Assembly: GCF_947492455.1 (NCBI RefSeq)
Contig: NZ_CANLNB010000005.1
Location: 1 to 64,000, forward strand
Reading direction: 5' to 3'
Length of the DNA: 64,000 bases
DNA from: an uncultured Aliiroseovarius sp.
Lineage (GTDB): Bacteria > Pseudomonadota > Alphaproteobacteria > Rhodobacterales > Rhodobacteraceae
The notes under the pieces are model-generated. The model was not told the DNA's origin, ran no database searches, and saw only the letters and a list, made by a program, of their open reading frames with translations. A program made the translations under genes and the position numbers. Shown piece by piece: positions 1 through 7,732 of the stretch. Numbering within the stretch: the stretch's first letter is position 1; every line of letters begins with the position of its first letter.

Positions 1-74
1 ATAATCCCAAACGCATGCTCAATCCCATGCATCTGAAGCACTTTTACAAACGCTTCTTCCGTGGTCATCTTCAT
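1..74 (-). CDS. xsc: Sulfoacetaldehyde acetyltransferase, 5' end only
   Basis: The reverse complement of the first 74 bases reads MKMTTEEAFVKVLQMHGIEH and on to the window edge. This matches the conserved N-terminus of Xsc, the thiamine-diphosphate enzyme that turns sulfoacetaldehyde and phosphate into acetyl phosphate and sulfite. An AAGGA-like ribosome site lies upstream of the start at base 74. It is too short for the ORF track. It is the last visible gene of the taurine run tauK-L-M-usp-tauX-tauY-xsc, and its product would act just after taurine dehydrogenase. Only about 24 codons are in view, so the call rests on the N-terminal match plus context. Confidence 0.85.
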   Translation of the reverse strand, partial: MKMTTEEAFVKVLQMHGIEHAFGI

Positions 75-254
75 TGTTCTGATCCTTTTCTTAGGTGCTG
101 CCAGCAGGTGACAGCATGAGTGTTTCTTGTGTCTGTTAAGGGGGCAATTACGCCCCTGAAAGTAGGGCCAATAAGGATTTCCATTTATATCCAGATTGGC
201 GTGAGACGCAGGTGAGGTCACGCCATATGGCCTACACCTGCTGTTGCGATCCGA

Positions 255-1670
255 TTACAGAACCTCGTCGTTGAGATAGTACCAAACATAGGCAAATCTC
301 TGCCCCAGGCGGCGGAATGGGGTCAGCAAACCGTGGCTAGGCAAGGGCGACGTGAAGATCGGCAGGTCGAACGCCTTGTCCGATTTGTCGCCCGCAACCA
401 GCTGGGCCATTCGGCGTCCGGCCTGAGCTGAATACATCACGCCATTTCCCCCATAACCCATTGCATAAAAGATTTTTTCTTCCGGGTTAGGTTGGAAGAT
501 ACGGGGCATCATGTCGTGGCTTACATCCACCCATCCCCACCACGAGTAATCAAGGTTGATGTCTTCGAGCGCAGGGAACTTGCGGGCCAGTCCGGCTTTG
601 AGAAGTGTAAGGTGCTTGTCGTTCTCGGCGTCGCGCCCCGTAACAGCACTGCGCGAGCCGATCTGCATCCGGTTGTCGGGCAGAAGGCGATAATAGTGGC
701 GCAGAGTACGGGTATCCGTCAGAGGTGATTTCGTCTGAATTCCACACTCTTTCAACTCGCTTTCAGTCAGCGGGCGGGTGACCATGGAGTTGGACAGAAT
801 CGGCATCAGGCGATGCTTGGTTTTCTTGTTCAGGCCGGGGGGCGTATAGCCCGCCGTGGCCAGCGCCACGGACTTGGCGCGCACGATCCCACCCGGGGTG
901 CGCAGGTGGTGTACGTCCCCTTTGGTTTCCCAGCCCATGACCGGGCTACCGGTATGGATCTTCACACCTAGACGACGGGCCATTTTCGCATACCCGAAGG
1001 CCAGCTTGCCCGCGTGGATGCAGGTTCCGTCGGGCTCCCACATGGCACCTGCGGCTTCCTGATCTTTCACGTGCTTTTCGTGCAGCTCTTCACGGCTGAT
1101 CATGCGTGCGCCATAGCCGAAGGTTTCGTTCAGCAACGCGGCTTCCTTGGCCAGTTTCGGCATCACCTTTTCACGGTGCGCGATATAGTAGTGGCCACCT
1201 GTCTGCGGATCACAGTTAATGTCATCTTGCGCGATCAGGTCTTCGAACAGCTCGAACGCCTCGGCCACTTCGCGGTGCATGCCCTTGGCGACATCTACGC
1301 CCCAGCGCTGGATCCACTGCGACCGCTTCAGGCGACCGGACGAGATCTGCGCCTGACCGCCATTGCGGGTCGAGCACCCCCAGGACACGGTGTTGGCCTC
1401 GAGCACGACTGCTTGAATGCCGTATTCCTTGGCCAGATGGATCGCCGTGGACAGGCCGGTATAGCCCGAGCCGACAACGACGACATCCACATCCATATCC
1501 GACGAGACAGGCCCGTCATCTGCGGGCGGTTCGCCTGCGGTACCGATCCAATAGGTCGGCGCGTGGTCACGATTGTGGCCGGGACCCGCGTCGATGATCG
1601 GGTCGTATTTCGGGTCATAGCTGGACTTGGGCCAGTGACGGGGAAGGGTATGGTCAACCATGAGGGACAC
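255..1670 (-). CDS. tauY: Taurine dehydrogenase large subunit (FAD-dependent oxidoreductase)
   Basis: This 471-residue protein is of the DAO/glycine-oxidase type. A dinucleotide-binding motif, VVVVGSGYTG, lies at about residues 63-72, with the acidic strand end (VVLEA) near residue 91; this is a classic FAD-binding Rossmann start. By size (about 50 kDa) and position beside a 128-residue partner and xsc, it fits TauY, the flavoprotein subunit of taurine dehydrogenase, which oxidises taurine to sulfoacetaldehyde and passes electrons to the respiratory chain. The DAO family alone would not give the substrate; the neighbours do. An alternative is another amine or amino-acid oxidase of the family. 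Confidence 0.82.
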   Translation of the reverse strand: MSLMVDHTLPRHWPKSSYDPKYDPIIDAGPGHNRDHAPTYWIGTAGEPPADDGPVSSDMDVDVVVVGSGYTGLSTAIHLAKEYGIQAVVLEANTVSWGCSTRNGGQAQISSGRLKRSQWIQRWGVDVAKGMHREVAEAFELFEDLIAQDDINCDPQTGGHYYIAHREKVMPKLAKEAALLNETFGYGARMISREELHEKHVKDQEAAGAMWEPDGTCIHAGKLAFGYAKMARRLGVKIHTGSPVMGWETKGDVHHLRTPGGIVRAKSVALATAGYTPPGLNKKTKHRLMPILSNSMVTRPLTESELKECGIQTKSPLTDTRTLRHYYRLLPDNRMQIGSRSAVTGRDAENDKHLTLLKAGLARKFPALEDINLDYSWWGWVDVSHDMMPRIFQPNPEEKIFYAMGYGGNGVMYSAQAGRRMAQLVAGDKSDKAFDLPIFTSPLPSHGLLTPFRRLGQRFAYVWYYLNDEVL

Positions 1671-1690
1671 TCCCGAAACAGGGGTTGAAG

Positions 1691-1724
1691 AAAGAAAAAT
1701 CCGGGCCGTTTTCAGGGCCCGGAT
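1691..1724 (-). terminator. Terminator-like hairpin between tauX and tauY
   Basis: Read on the minus strand, ATCCGGGCC and GGCCCGGAT form a perfect 9-bp stem with an 8-nt loop, followed directly by TTTTTCTTT. That is the form of a Rho-independent terminator. It lies after the tauX stop and before the tauY start, inside what should be one operon, so it may act as a partial terminator that sets subunit ratio. Confidence 0.7.
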
Positions 1725-1751
1725 GGTAGAGGCGATATTCGCGCTCCGGGC

Positions 1752-2138
1752 TTAGGCTTTGAACATGGGGCGCGTCTTTCGAAGCGCCTGTTTCACGATG
1801 ATCTGACCGTCACGCAGGGTGAACAGGTCCGCCCCTTCAGCTTCGATCCGCATGCCGCCGGCATCGGTCCCCGAGAAGGTCCATTCGCTGACAGCACGGT
1901 CACCGTGTACAAAGTGCGAATGGTGATCCCAATGCGCGTCTTTCATCCCGGCCCATACGGCCGAGAACGCATTGGCAATGGCTTCAGCACCTTCGATCTT
2001 GTTGCCGTATTTCTCATCGCCAGCAACGGTGTAGAACACGCAATCATCAGCGAAGTGGGTCATCACCGCATCAACATCGTGCCGGTTGAACGCGTCAAAG
2101 GTATCGGCCAGATCTTGGGCCGTTAGGGTCTTGGTCAT
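1752..2138 (-). CDS. tauX: Taurine dehydrogenase small subunit (NTF2/SnoaL-like)
   Basis: This 128-residue protein has an NTF2/SnoaL-like pattern: DTFDAFNRHDVDAVMTHFADDC near the start, then a WAGMKDAHWDHHSHFVHGDRAVSEW core. Generic annotation would stop at nuclear transport factor 2 family. Its size of about 14 kDa and its place next to the FAD subunit and xsc match TauX, the small subunit of the heteromeric taurine dehydrogenase. It lies 12 bases after the usp gene. The stress-type SnoaL fold gives no catalytic detail here. Confidence 0.75.
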   Translation of the reverse strand: MTKTLTAQDLADTFDAFNRHDVDAVMTHFADDCVFYTVAGDEKYGNKIEGAEAIANAFSAVWAGMKDAHWDHHSHFVHGDRAVSEWTFSGTDAGGMRIEAEGADLFTLRDGQIIVKQALRKTRPMFKA

Positions 2139-2150
2139 GGGTCAGGTCTT

Positions 2151-2660
2151 TCAGTCTTTAAGAGGCTCCTGATCGCCCAGATAAGGGACAATCAGGGTCG
2201 GGATATGGGATCGGCGCAGCACCCGCTTGGCCACTGTGCCAAGGAAAGTGTGCGAGAACCCGTGATCATGCGCGCCTAGGACAATCAGGTCACAGCCCAT
2301 TTCCTTCGAGCGGCGCAGGATGACTTCGGCCGGGTGGCCATCGGTCACTTCCACGGAAGAGACGAGGTCGCGGATCTGGGCATCTTCGCCTTCGAAATTT
2401 GCCCAAAACCGCGCCTGCCGTTCGGCCAGAATTGTTTTCACCATGTCATGGCGACGTTTCTGAGCCGTCTTGCGGGTCTCTTCGTTCAGAACGAACATCT
2501 CGATTGCCACACGCGCCTCTTCGGACATCGGCTCATTCACGTGCAGGACATGAATTTCCGCGCCGGTTGCTTTTGCGATACACGCAGCGTGGCGAAGCGC
2601 ATGGGGCGAGTTTTGCGACAGGTCCGTGGCAAAAAGGATATTGGTGATCAGTTTCTGCAT
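2151..2660 (-). CDS. Universal stress protein family, taurine operon member
   Basis: This 169-residue protein has the UspA fold: the N-terminal strand ILFATDLSQNSPHALRHA and a C-terminal nucleotide-binding pattern, GAHDHGFSHTFLG...RRS, ending in IPTLIVPY. TRAP operons, including taurine TRAP clusters, often carry a linked Usp that is thought to bind nucleotide and modulate transport. It is 15 bases downstream of tauM and 12 upstream of tauX, so it is probably cotranscribed. A role in taurine uptake is inferred from this linkage only. Confidence 0.85.
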   Translation of the reverse strand: MQKLITNILFATDLSQNSPHALRHAACIAKATGAEIHVLHVNEPMSEEARVAIEMFVLNEETRKTAQKRRHDMVKTILAERQARFWANFEGEDAQIRDLVSSVEVTDGHPAEVILRRSKEMGCDLIVLGAHDHGFSHTFLGTVAKRVLRRSHIPTLIVPYLGDQEPLKD

Positions 2661-2675
2661 GACGTTATCCTTTCA

Positions 2676-4016
2676 TCAGTAGCCAAAGAGGCGCGGTAGC
2701 CAGAGCGAGAGCTCGGGGAAGAAGGCGATGATGAAGATCGCGATCGTGTTCACGGCAGCGAAGGGCAGCGCGCGGATCGAGATCTTTTCGATCGAGATGT
2801 TGGATATCCCTGATGCGATGAACAGGTTCTCGCCCAACGGAGGTGTCTGGAAGCCAATACCCAACGTACACACCATCACCACGCCAAAGTGGATCGGGTC
2901 GATGCCCACCGAATAGGCCACCGGCAGCATGACCGGCACCAGGATCAGGATGGTTGCCAAGGTCTCCATGAACATGCCCACGAAGAGCAGGAAGAAGATG
3001 ATCAGCGCCCAGATGACATAGAGGTTGTCCGTGAAGCTAAGCATGTTGTCCGCGATGATCGCCGGGATCTTGTTTTCCACCAGCAGGCGGCCAAACACCG
3101 TTGCGGTGAACAGGATCAGCAGCACACGACCGGTCAGCCAAGTGGTGCTTTCCAGCGACTGGAACAGCGACGACCAGGTCAGCTCGCGATAGATGAACAC
3201 GCCCACGACAAGGGTATAGAAGATCGCGACGATGGCGGCCTCGGTCGGGGTGAAGAAGCCGGAATAGATGCCGCCAAGGATCACCAGTGGGGCCATCAGC
3301 GACCAGAAGCCGCGATACATCTCGCACAGGACGCCGCGGGGCGACCAGCCCTCAGCCGAGCCTTTGAAGCCGCGCTTTTTCGACATGATATAGTTCATGA
3401 CCAGAAGGCTTGAGGCGATCAGGAAGGCGGGCACGAACCCAGCAATGAACAGCTTCGAGATCGAGACCGACTGGAAGGTGCCGAATTTCTCGACCGCTTC
3501 GGGCGGGGGTGCCATACCAAGGGCAGCGATGCCGAAGATGACCATCGGGATCGAGGGCGGAATGATGATGCCAAGGCCACCGGACGATGCGGTGATGGCG
3601 GATGCGTATCCACGGCCATAGCCGCGTTCGATCATCGCGGGGATCATCAGCATGCCCACGGCAGCGGTGGTCGCTGGACCCGAGCCCGAGATCGCCCCGA
3701 AAAACAGACAGGCCATGACGGTCGCGGCCGAGATGCCGCCGGTAAACGGCCCGGCAAGGCTTTCCGCCACATTGATCAGTCGTTTCGAAATGCCAGCCGC
3801 TTCCATCAGCGCACCGGCCAGAATGAAGGCAGGCAGCGCCATCAGCGGGAAGGACCCGACCGAGGTGAAGGCGATCTGCACGAACTTGATCGGGTTTTCA
3901 TCGAGATACAGGAACGAGATCAGCGACGAGACGCCCAGCGCCACGGTGATCGGAGCGCCCAGCAAAAGTAGCCCAAGAAACGACCCGAATAGGAGTGTAA
4001 CGATTTGAGTTTCCAT
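2676..4016 (-). CDS. tauM: Taurine TRAP transporter large permease (DctM family)
   Basis: This 446-residue integral membrane protein begins METQIVTLLFGSFLGLLLLG and has many hydrophobic segments. The motif ISGSGPATTAAVG is the hallmark of DctM/SiaM large permeases. It forms the sodium-coupled transport channel with the small permease TauL and takes substrate from the periplasmic protein TauK. Its length is usual for the family. It follows the small permease gene by 23 bases. The taurine specificity is inferred from tauXY and xsc downstream. Confidence 0.88.
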   Translation of the reverse strand: METQIVTLLFGSFLGLLLLGAPITVALGVSSLISFLYLDENPIKFVQIAFTSVGSFPLMALPAFILAGALMEAAGISKRLINVAESLAGPFTGGISAATVMACLFFGAISGSGPATTAAVGMLMIPAMIERGYGRGYASAITASSGGLGIIIPPSIPMVIFGIAALGMAPPPEAVEKFGTFQSVSISKLFIAGFVPAFLIASSLLVMNYIMSKKRGFKGSAEGWSPRGVLCEMYRGFWSLMAPLVILGGIYSGFFTPTEAAIVAIFYTLVVGVFIYRELTWSSLFQSLESTTWLTGRVLLILFTATVFGRLLVENKIPAIIADNMLSFTDNLYVIWALIIFFLLFVGMFMETLATILILVPVMLPVAYSVGIDPIHFGVVMVCTLGIGFQTPPLGENLFIASGISNISIEKISIRALPFAAVNTIAIFIIAFFPELSLWLPRLFGY

Positions 4017-4039
4017 TGAATTTCCCCTTCGAACCGCCG

Positions 4040-4588
4040 TTAACGGCTTTCGTCCACGTCCGTCGCCCCACCGGTGCTCGCCTTGATCTCATCAAGGTCG
4101 ATCTGGTCGGGGTCGGTGATGTCATCACCAAGGACGAGTTTCTTGTAATTCACCTGAAGGATGCGGATCGTCATCAGCGTGAAGGCGACCGGCAGAACCA
4201 TGTAGATGTACTTCATCTCGATGCCCAAAGTCTGGGATTTCCAGAACTTGTTCATGCGGTTGAAGACGAAGTCGTAGGCCAGCCAGATGAAGTAGACGTT
4301 GAAGAAGATCCAGAAGAGGTCCGCGAAGGCCTCGATCCACTTGATGTAGCGGGCCGGTAGGAATTTGAACTGGAACGTGACCCGGTTATGCGCGCTTTTC
4401 AGGGCGGCGTAGCTGGCGCCAAAGAAGACGAACCAGACGAACATGTAGACCGAAAGCTCTTCGATCCAGCTGAAAGAATATCCAAAGAATTCGCGCGATA
4501 CGATCTGCACGAACAGTAGTAAGACAAAGCCCGACAACAGAAAGCGGCAAATGATGCTTTCGATGTTGTCTAGAAATTTCCAGAACAT
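4040..4588 (-). CDS. tauL: Taurine TRAP transporter small permease (DctQ family)
   Basis: This 182-residue protein has about four hydrophobic segments, including FLLSGFVLLLFVQIVSREFF, VYMFVWFVFFGASYAAL and MKYIYMVLPVAFTLMTIRIL. This is the size and layout of DctQ-type small permeases. The basic/polar segment between the second and third helices (SAHNRVTFQF) is typical of the family. It pairs with TauM. The acidic C-terminal tail (about residues 155-182) is cytoplasmic by the inside-positive pattern and carries no recognised domain. Confidence 0.87.
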   Translation of the reverse strand: MFWKFLDNIESIICRFLLSGFVLLLFVQIVSREFFGYSFSWIEELSVYMFVWFVFFGASYAALKSAHNRVTFQFKFLPARYIKWIEAFADLFWIFFNVYFIWLAYDFVFNRMNKFWKSQTLGIEMKYIYMVLPVAFTLMTIRILQVNYKKLVLGDDITDPDQIDLDEIKASTGGATDVDESR

Positions 4589-4663
4589 TGCAGTCTCCTC
4601 CCGTGGTCGAAGAAGCGCCGTGGCGCTTCCTCGTTATCTTTTTTTCAGTGACACAGGGTGTGC

Positions 4664-5677
4664 TTACTGGACCGGGTCACGACCGATTTCGGCGAGGGCT
4701 GCGTTCAGCTTTTCGATGCCACCAACCGAGTCGTAGAACTTCGGCCATACGGCTTCGGTCGCCAGCTTGATGAACTCGGCTTCGCCATCTGCGGGGTCCG
4801 AGATCTCCATGCCGCGCTCTTGCAGGACTTCTTTGATCTTGGCTTCTTCGTCGCGCAGGTACTGTGCCGAGAACGCGGTCGCGGCTTCACCAGCGGCCAG
4901 AACGGCAGCCTGATCTTCGGCCGACATGTCTTGGAATACGGCTTCCGACACGATCAGCGGTTCGATCGAGAAGAGGTAGCGAAGGTTGGTGATGTATTTC
5001 TGAACTTCATCAAACTTCATGGCGTAGTTGGTGATGTAGGGGTTGTCCTGACCATCAACAACTTTGGTCTGCAGACCGGCGAAGGTTTCCGACCACGCCA
5101 TCGGGGTCGGGTTCACGCCCCAGGACTGGTAGGTCGCGATCATGATTTCGTTCTTCGGCGTCCGGATAACCAGATCCGACAGGTCGGCCACGGTGGTCAC
5201 CGGGTGCTTCGAGTTGGTCAGAACACGGAAGCCCGAATAGGCCCAGCCGATGATGCGGACGCCGGCGTCACGAATGGTGTTTTCGATCAGTTCCTGACCT
5301 ACCGGGCCTTGGGTCAGCTTTTCAGCATCTTCCAGGCTCAGGATCATGTAGGGCAGCGTCAGCGTGCCAACGGTCGGCGAGAACGGGGTGACGTTGTTGA
5401 TGGCCAGGATCGAGAAATCCAGCGTGCCGATCGCAGCGTCGTTCACGGTGTCTTGTTCCGAGCCCAGTTGTCCGTTCAGGAACAGGGATGCGGTGTGCTT
5501 GCCGCCGGTGTTTTCTTCCAGAGCAGCGACAAATGCTTTGCCCAGCGCTTCTTGCGTGCCGCCTGCGCCATCACCAACTGCGATCTTGAAGTCTTTGGCC
5601 TGGGCTGCACCAGTGGCCAGCAGAGCGGTGACAGATACGGCTGCGGTCAGGGTGCAGACTTTCTTGAAAAATGACAT
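4664..5677 (-). CDS. tauK: Taurine TRAP transporter solute-binding protein (DctP family)
   Basis: This 337-residue protein has a clear Sec signal peptide (MSFFKKVCTLTAAVSVTALL...AQA) cleaved before KDFKIAVGDG. The mature part follows the DctP fold, including the conserved segment ADLSDLVIRTPKNEIMIATY, whose Arg usually binds the carboxylate, or here the sulfonate, of the ligand. It is the first gene of the minus-strand tau operon. A strong GGGAGGA ribosome site precedes the start. Ligand assignment to taurine is from gene context. Confidence 0.88.
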   Translation of the reverse strand: MSFFKKVCTLTAAVSVTALLATGAAQAKDFKIAVGDGAGGTQEALGKAFVAALEENTGGKHTASLFLNGQLGSEQDTVNDAAIGTLDFSILAINNVTPFSPTVGTLTLPYMILSLEDAEKLTQGPVGQELIENTIRDAGVRIIGWAYSGFRVLTNSKHPVTTVADLSDLVIRTPKNEIMIATYQSWGVNPTPMAWSETFAGLQTKVVDGQDNPYITNYAMKFDEVQKYITNLRYLFSIEPLIVSEAVFQDMSAEDQAAVLAAGEAATAFSAQYLRDEEAKIKEVLQERGMEISDPADGEAEFIKLATEAVWPKFYDSVGGIEKLNAALAEIGRDPVQ

Positions 5678-5805
5678 GGATGTCCTCCCGGTTTGTCATC
5701 TTGGATGATCGGGCGACTTCGGAACGCGCTCTCCTCATGCGCTTTCAATGATCCCGTTCGCCTCGGTGCAAAGAGGGTAGGTTGTCATTAACGTTTCAAA
5801 AATAT

Positions 5806-5826
5806 AAACTTGTGCGCGCAAAGTTT
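5806..5826. promoter_or_regulatory. Inverted repeat between tauK and the lysR gene
   Basis: AAACTT and AAGTTT form perfect arms around G-TGCGCGCA, giving a 21-bp near-symmetric site with a T-N11-A layout. It lies in the 163-bp divergent region, 15 bases before the regulator start and about 130 before tauK. It is a candidate LysR-type operator and may also overlap the regulator's own promoter. Confidence 0.5.
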
Positions 5827-5840
5827 CACATATTGCGAAC

Positions 5841-6767
5841 ATGGCTATGGCGCGGAATTCACTTGTTAATAATATCGGAGATGCAGATCTCAAGCTGCTG
5901 CGGATCTTCAAATCTGTGGTCGAAAGCGGTGGTTTGGCGGCTGCCGAGACCGAGTTGAACATCGGTCGATCCACAATTTCGAAGCATCTTTCCGACTTGG
6001 AACATCGGTTGGACCTGCGATTGTGTGATCGGGGGCCAGCCGGATTCGCGCTGACTGAGGACGGCGCAAAGGTTCTTGAAGCCGCTGACAGCCTGTTGGG
6101 CAGCGTCTCGGACTTCCGCGCCGAGGTGAATGAAATCAAGAAAAGACTGGTCGGCACCATCCGCATTGCGTTTTTCGATCAGTGTGCCTCGAACCCCGAG
6201 GTGAATCTGGCAAAGTCCATCGCGGCGTTTAACTTGGCTGCGCCGAATGTAGAAATCGACCTGTCGATCGAACCGCCGACCGCCATTGAAACCAAAGTCA
6301 TCGGCGGAGAGCTGGATATCGGCATCATCGCACAGCACCGGCCCTCGCCCAGCCTGAACTATGTGCCGATCTATGGCGAGAACATGTATGTATATTGCGG
6401 CAGGGACCACGAGTTTTTCGAACGCAGTGATGCTGGGCTGTCATTGGCTGACGTGCGCCGGACCAACTATGCGGGCATCAGTGTGAACTCACCCAACCTG
6501 CATGTGGGGCAGAAACTTGGACTGCGTCGGTCTGCCAAAGTTCAAAGCGAACACGCTTTGTCCATATTGATCTTGTCTGGGCGCTATATTGGTTTCCTTC
6601 CAGATCACCTTGCCAGAATTTTCGAACAACGTGGAAGCATGAGGCCCATTCTACCCGACCAGCTTTACTATCGCACGACCTTCTGCGCGGTCACGCGGCG
6701 CAGGCCAAATCCCAACCGGATCACATCTCTCTTTATGCATACGCTGGAGCGGCAGCACGCAAAGTAG
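5841..6767 (+). CDS. LysR family transcriptional regulator, divergent from tau operon
   Basis: The protein has 308 residues. An N-terminal winged helix-turn-helix (DLKLLRIFKSVVESGGLAAA...IGRSTISKHLSDLE, about residues 13-60) is followed by a LysR substrate-binding domain (VGTIRIAFFDQC onward). It probably controls the divergent tau operon. This is notable because known taurine clusters of this group usually use TauR, a MocR/GntR-type regulator. No clear ribosome site is seen before ATG 5841; the second ATG two codons later, or a leaderless start, is possible. The effector is unknown. Confidence 0.85.
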   Translation: MAMARNSLVNNIGDADLKLLRIFKSVVESGGLAAAETELNIGRSTISKHLSDLEHRLDLRLCDRGPAGFALTEDGAKVLEAADSLLGSVSDFRAEVNEIKKRLVGTIRIAFFDQCASNPEVNLAKSIAAFNLAAPNVEIDLSIEPPTAIETKVIGGELDIGIIAQHRPSPSLNYVPIYGENMYVYCGRDHEFFERSDAGLSLADVRRTNYAGISVNSPNLHVGQKLGLRRSAKVQSEHALSILILSGRYIGFLPDHLARIFEQRGSMRPILPDQLYYRTTFCAVTRRRPNPNRITSLFMHTLERQHAK

Positions 6768-6784
6768 GCGGCCGACCTTGCCGG

Positions 6785-6896
6785 TCAATCGGCTGTCTTG
6801 CTGAACAGATATTTTCTGATGCGAGAGTAACCATAGCCGATGTGAATGCGCTGGACACAGCCGACGGCCATCATATCTCGTTCTATCAGTGCGTTC
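6785..6896 (-). pseudogene. 3' stub of an unknown gene cut by the IS6 element
   Basis: On the minus strand an open frame runs from the IS left end to a TGA, giving NALIERDMMAVGCVQRIHIG followed by YGYSRIRKYLFSKTAD. The composition looks like a true protein C-terminus and the frame is cut exactly at the IS boundary. No continuation of this frame is evident beyond the right end of the IS. I do not recognise the family. Confidence 0.4.
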
Positions 6897-7678
6897 GGCA
6901 ATGTCAGAGGAAACCAGCTTGAGGCGGGCAGGGCGCTGAACTAGCGTCCCGCCATGTCCAAACGCTCTCCCTTTCGCTACTTTAAAACCAGTCCAGAGAT
7001 TATCCGCCTTGCGGTGATGATGTATGTCCGGTTTCCACTTTTACTGCGTAAAGCGGAGGACCTGCTGCACGAATGTGGCATCGATACTAGCCAAGAAACT
7101 GTCAGACATTGGTGTAACCGATTTGGGCCGTTGTTCGCTTCAGAGATCCGGCGAAAGAGAGTTCAGCAACTTCGATCTTTCTCGCGTTGGCGGTGGCACT
7201 TGGAGGAGGTCTTCGTGAAGATCAATGGAGAACGATACTGCCTCTGGCGGGCTATCGATCATGAAGGGGAAGTTCTGGAAAGCTTTGTCACGAAGCGCCG
7301 AGATAAGCGCGCAGCCCTTAAACTCTTGAAGAAAGAGATGAAGCGATACGGCCAACCCGAGCTTGTCGTCACTTATCGCCTAAGGTCCTACGGGGCCGCG
7401 ATGCGGCAGATCAATAATGCGGAGAAGCAGGTAACGGGCAGCTATCTGAACAACCGGATCGAGAACTCACATCTTCCATTCCGACGACGAGAACGAGCGA
7501 TGACGCGCTTTCGACGGATACGAAGTTTGCAAAAGTTCGTCGCCGTCCATTCTTCCGTTTTCAACCATTTCAATCACGAGCGTAGCCTCTCTAACAAAGA
7601 CCGATCCAAGCTTAACCGAGCCGCCGCTTTCTCATAGTGGCTTGGTCTCTGCGCTGGTTAAAGGACAGTGACACTGCC
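6897..7678 (+). mobile_element. IS6-family insertion sequence, full length but probably dead
   Basis: The element spans 782 bp between GGCAATGTCA (6897-6906) and TGACACTGCC (7669-7678), imperfect terminal inverted repeats of IS6 type. It holds one transposase gene. The 8-bp flanks (GTGCGTTC left, TAGCTGAG right) do not match, so there is no target duplication, as expected after rearrangement or intermolecular cointegrate events. Two further degenerate relatives occur at 26.0 and 38.5 kb. Confidence 0.8.
6954..7637 (+). CDS. IS6-family transposase with altered DDE triad
   Basis: The protein has 227 residues and lines up along its whole length with IS6/IS26-type transposases. The N-terminal HTH region is followed by the catalytic core. 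The first catalytic Asp, normally in WHLDE, is Glu here (WHLEEVFVKI). The second, normally VTDxLRSYGA, is Tyr (VVTYRLRSYGA), a change explained by one GAT-to-TAT step. The final Glu (NNRIENSHLPFRRRER) is kept. The reading frame is intact, but transposition activity is unlikely. Confidence 0.85.
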   Translation: MSKRSPFRYFKTSPEIIRLAVMMYVRFPLLLRKAEDLLHECGIDTSQETVRHWCNRFGPLFASEIRRKRVQQLRSFSRWRWHLEEVFVKINGERYCLWRAIDHEGEVLESFVTKRRDKRAALKLLKKEMKRYGQPELVVTYRLRSYGAAMRQINNAEKQVTGSYLNNRIENSHLPFRRRERAMTRFRRIRSLQKFVAVHSSVFNHFNHERSLSNKDRSKLNRAAAFS

Positions 7679-7713
7679 TAGCTGAGACGAGTTAGAAATC
7701 GTCTGACGGCACA
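7661..7713. repeat. Copy A of a ~54-bp dispersed repeat
   Basis: AAGGACAGTGACACTGCCTAGCTGAGAC and the next 25 bases resemble 15441-15494, with the identical core AGCTGAGAC and shared GGTTAG/AGTTAG and GGCACA blocks, allowing one indel. It straddles the IS right end. Both copies sit just past the 3' end of a minus-strand gene. Confidence 0.5.
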
Positions 7714-7732
7714 AAAGTCTGACACCACTATC

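Noticed and set aside
1752-2138. Independent SnoaL-like enzyme unrelated to taurine
   Set aside because: Size and position between usp and the FAD subunit, with xsc following, fit TauX better.
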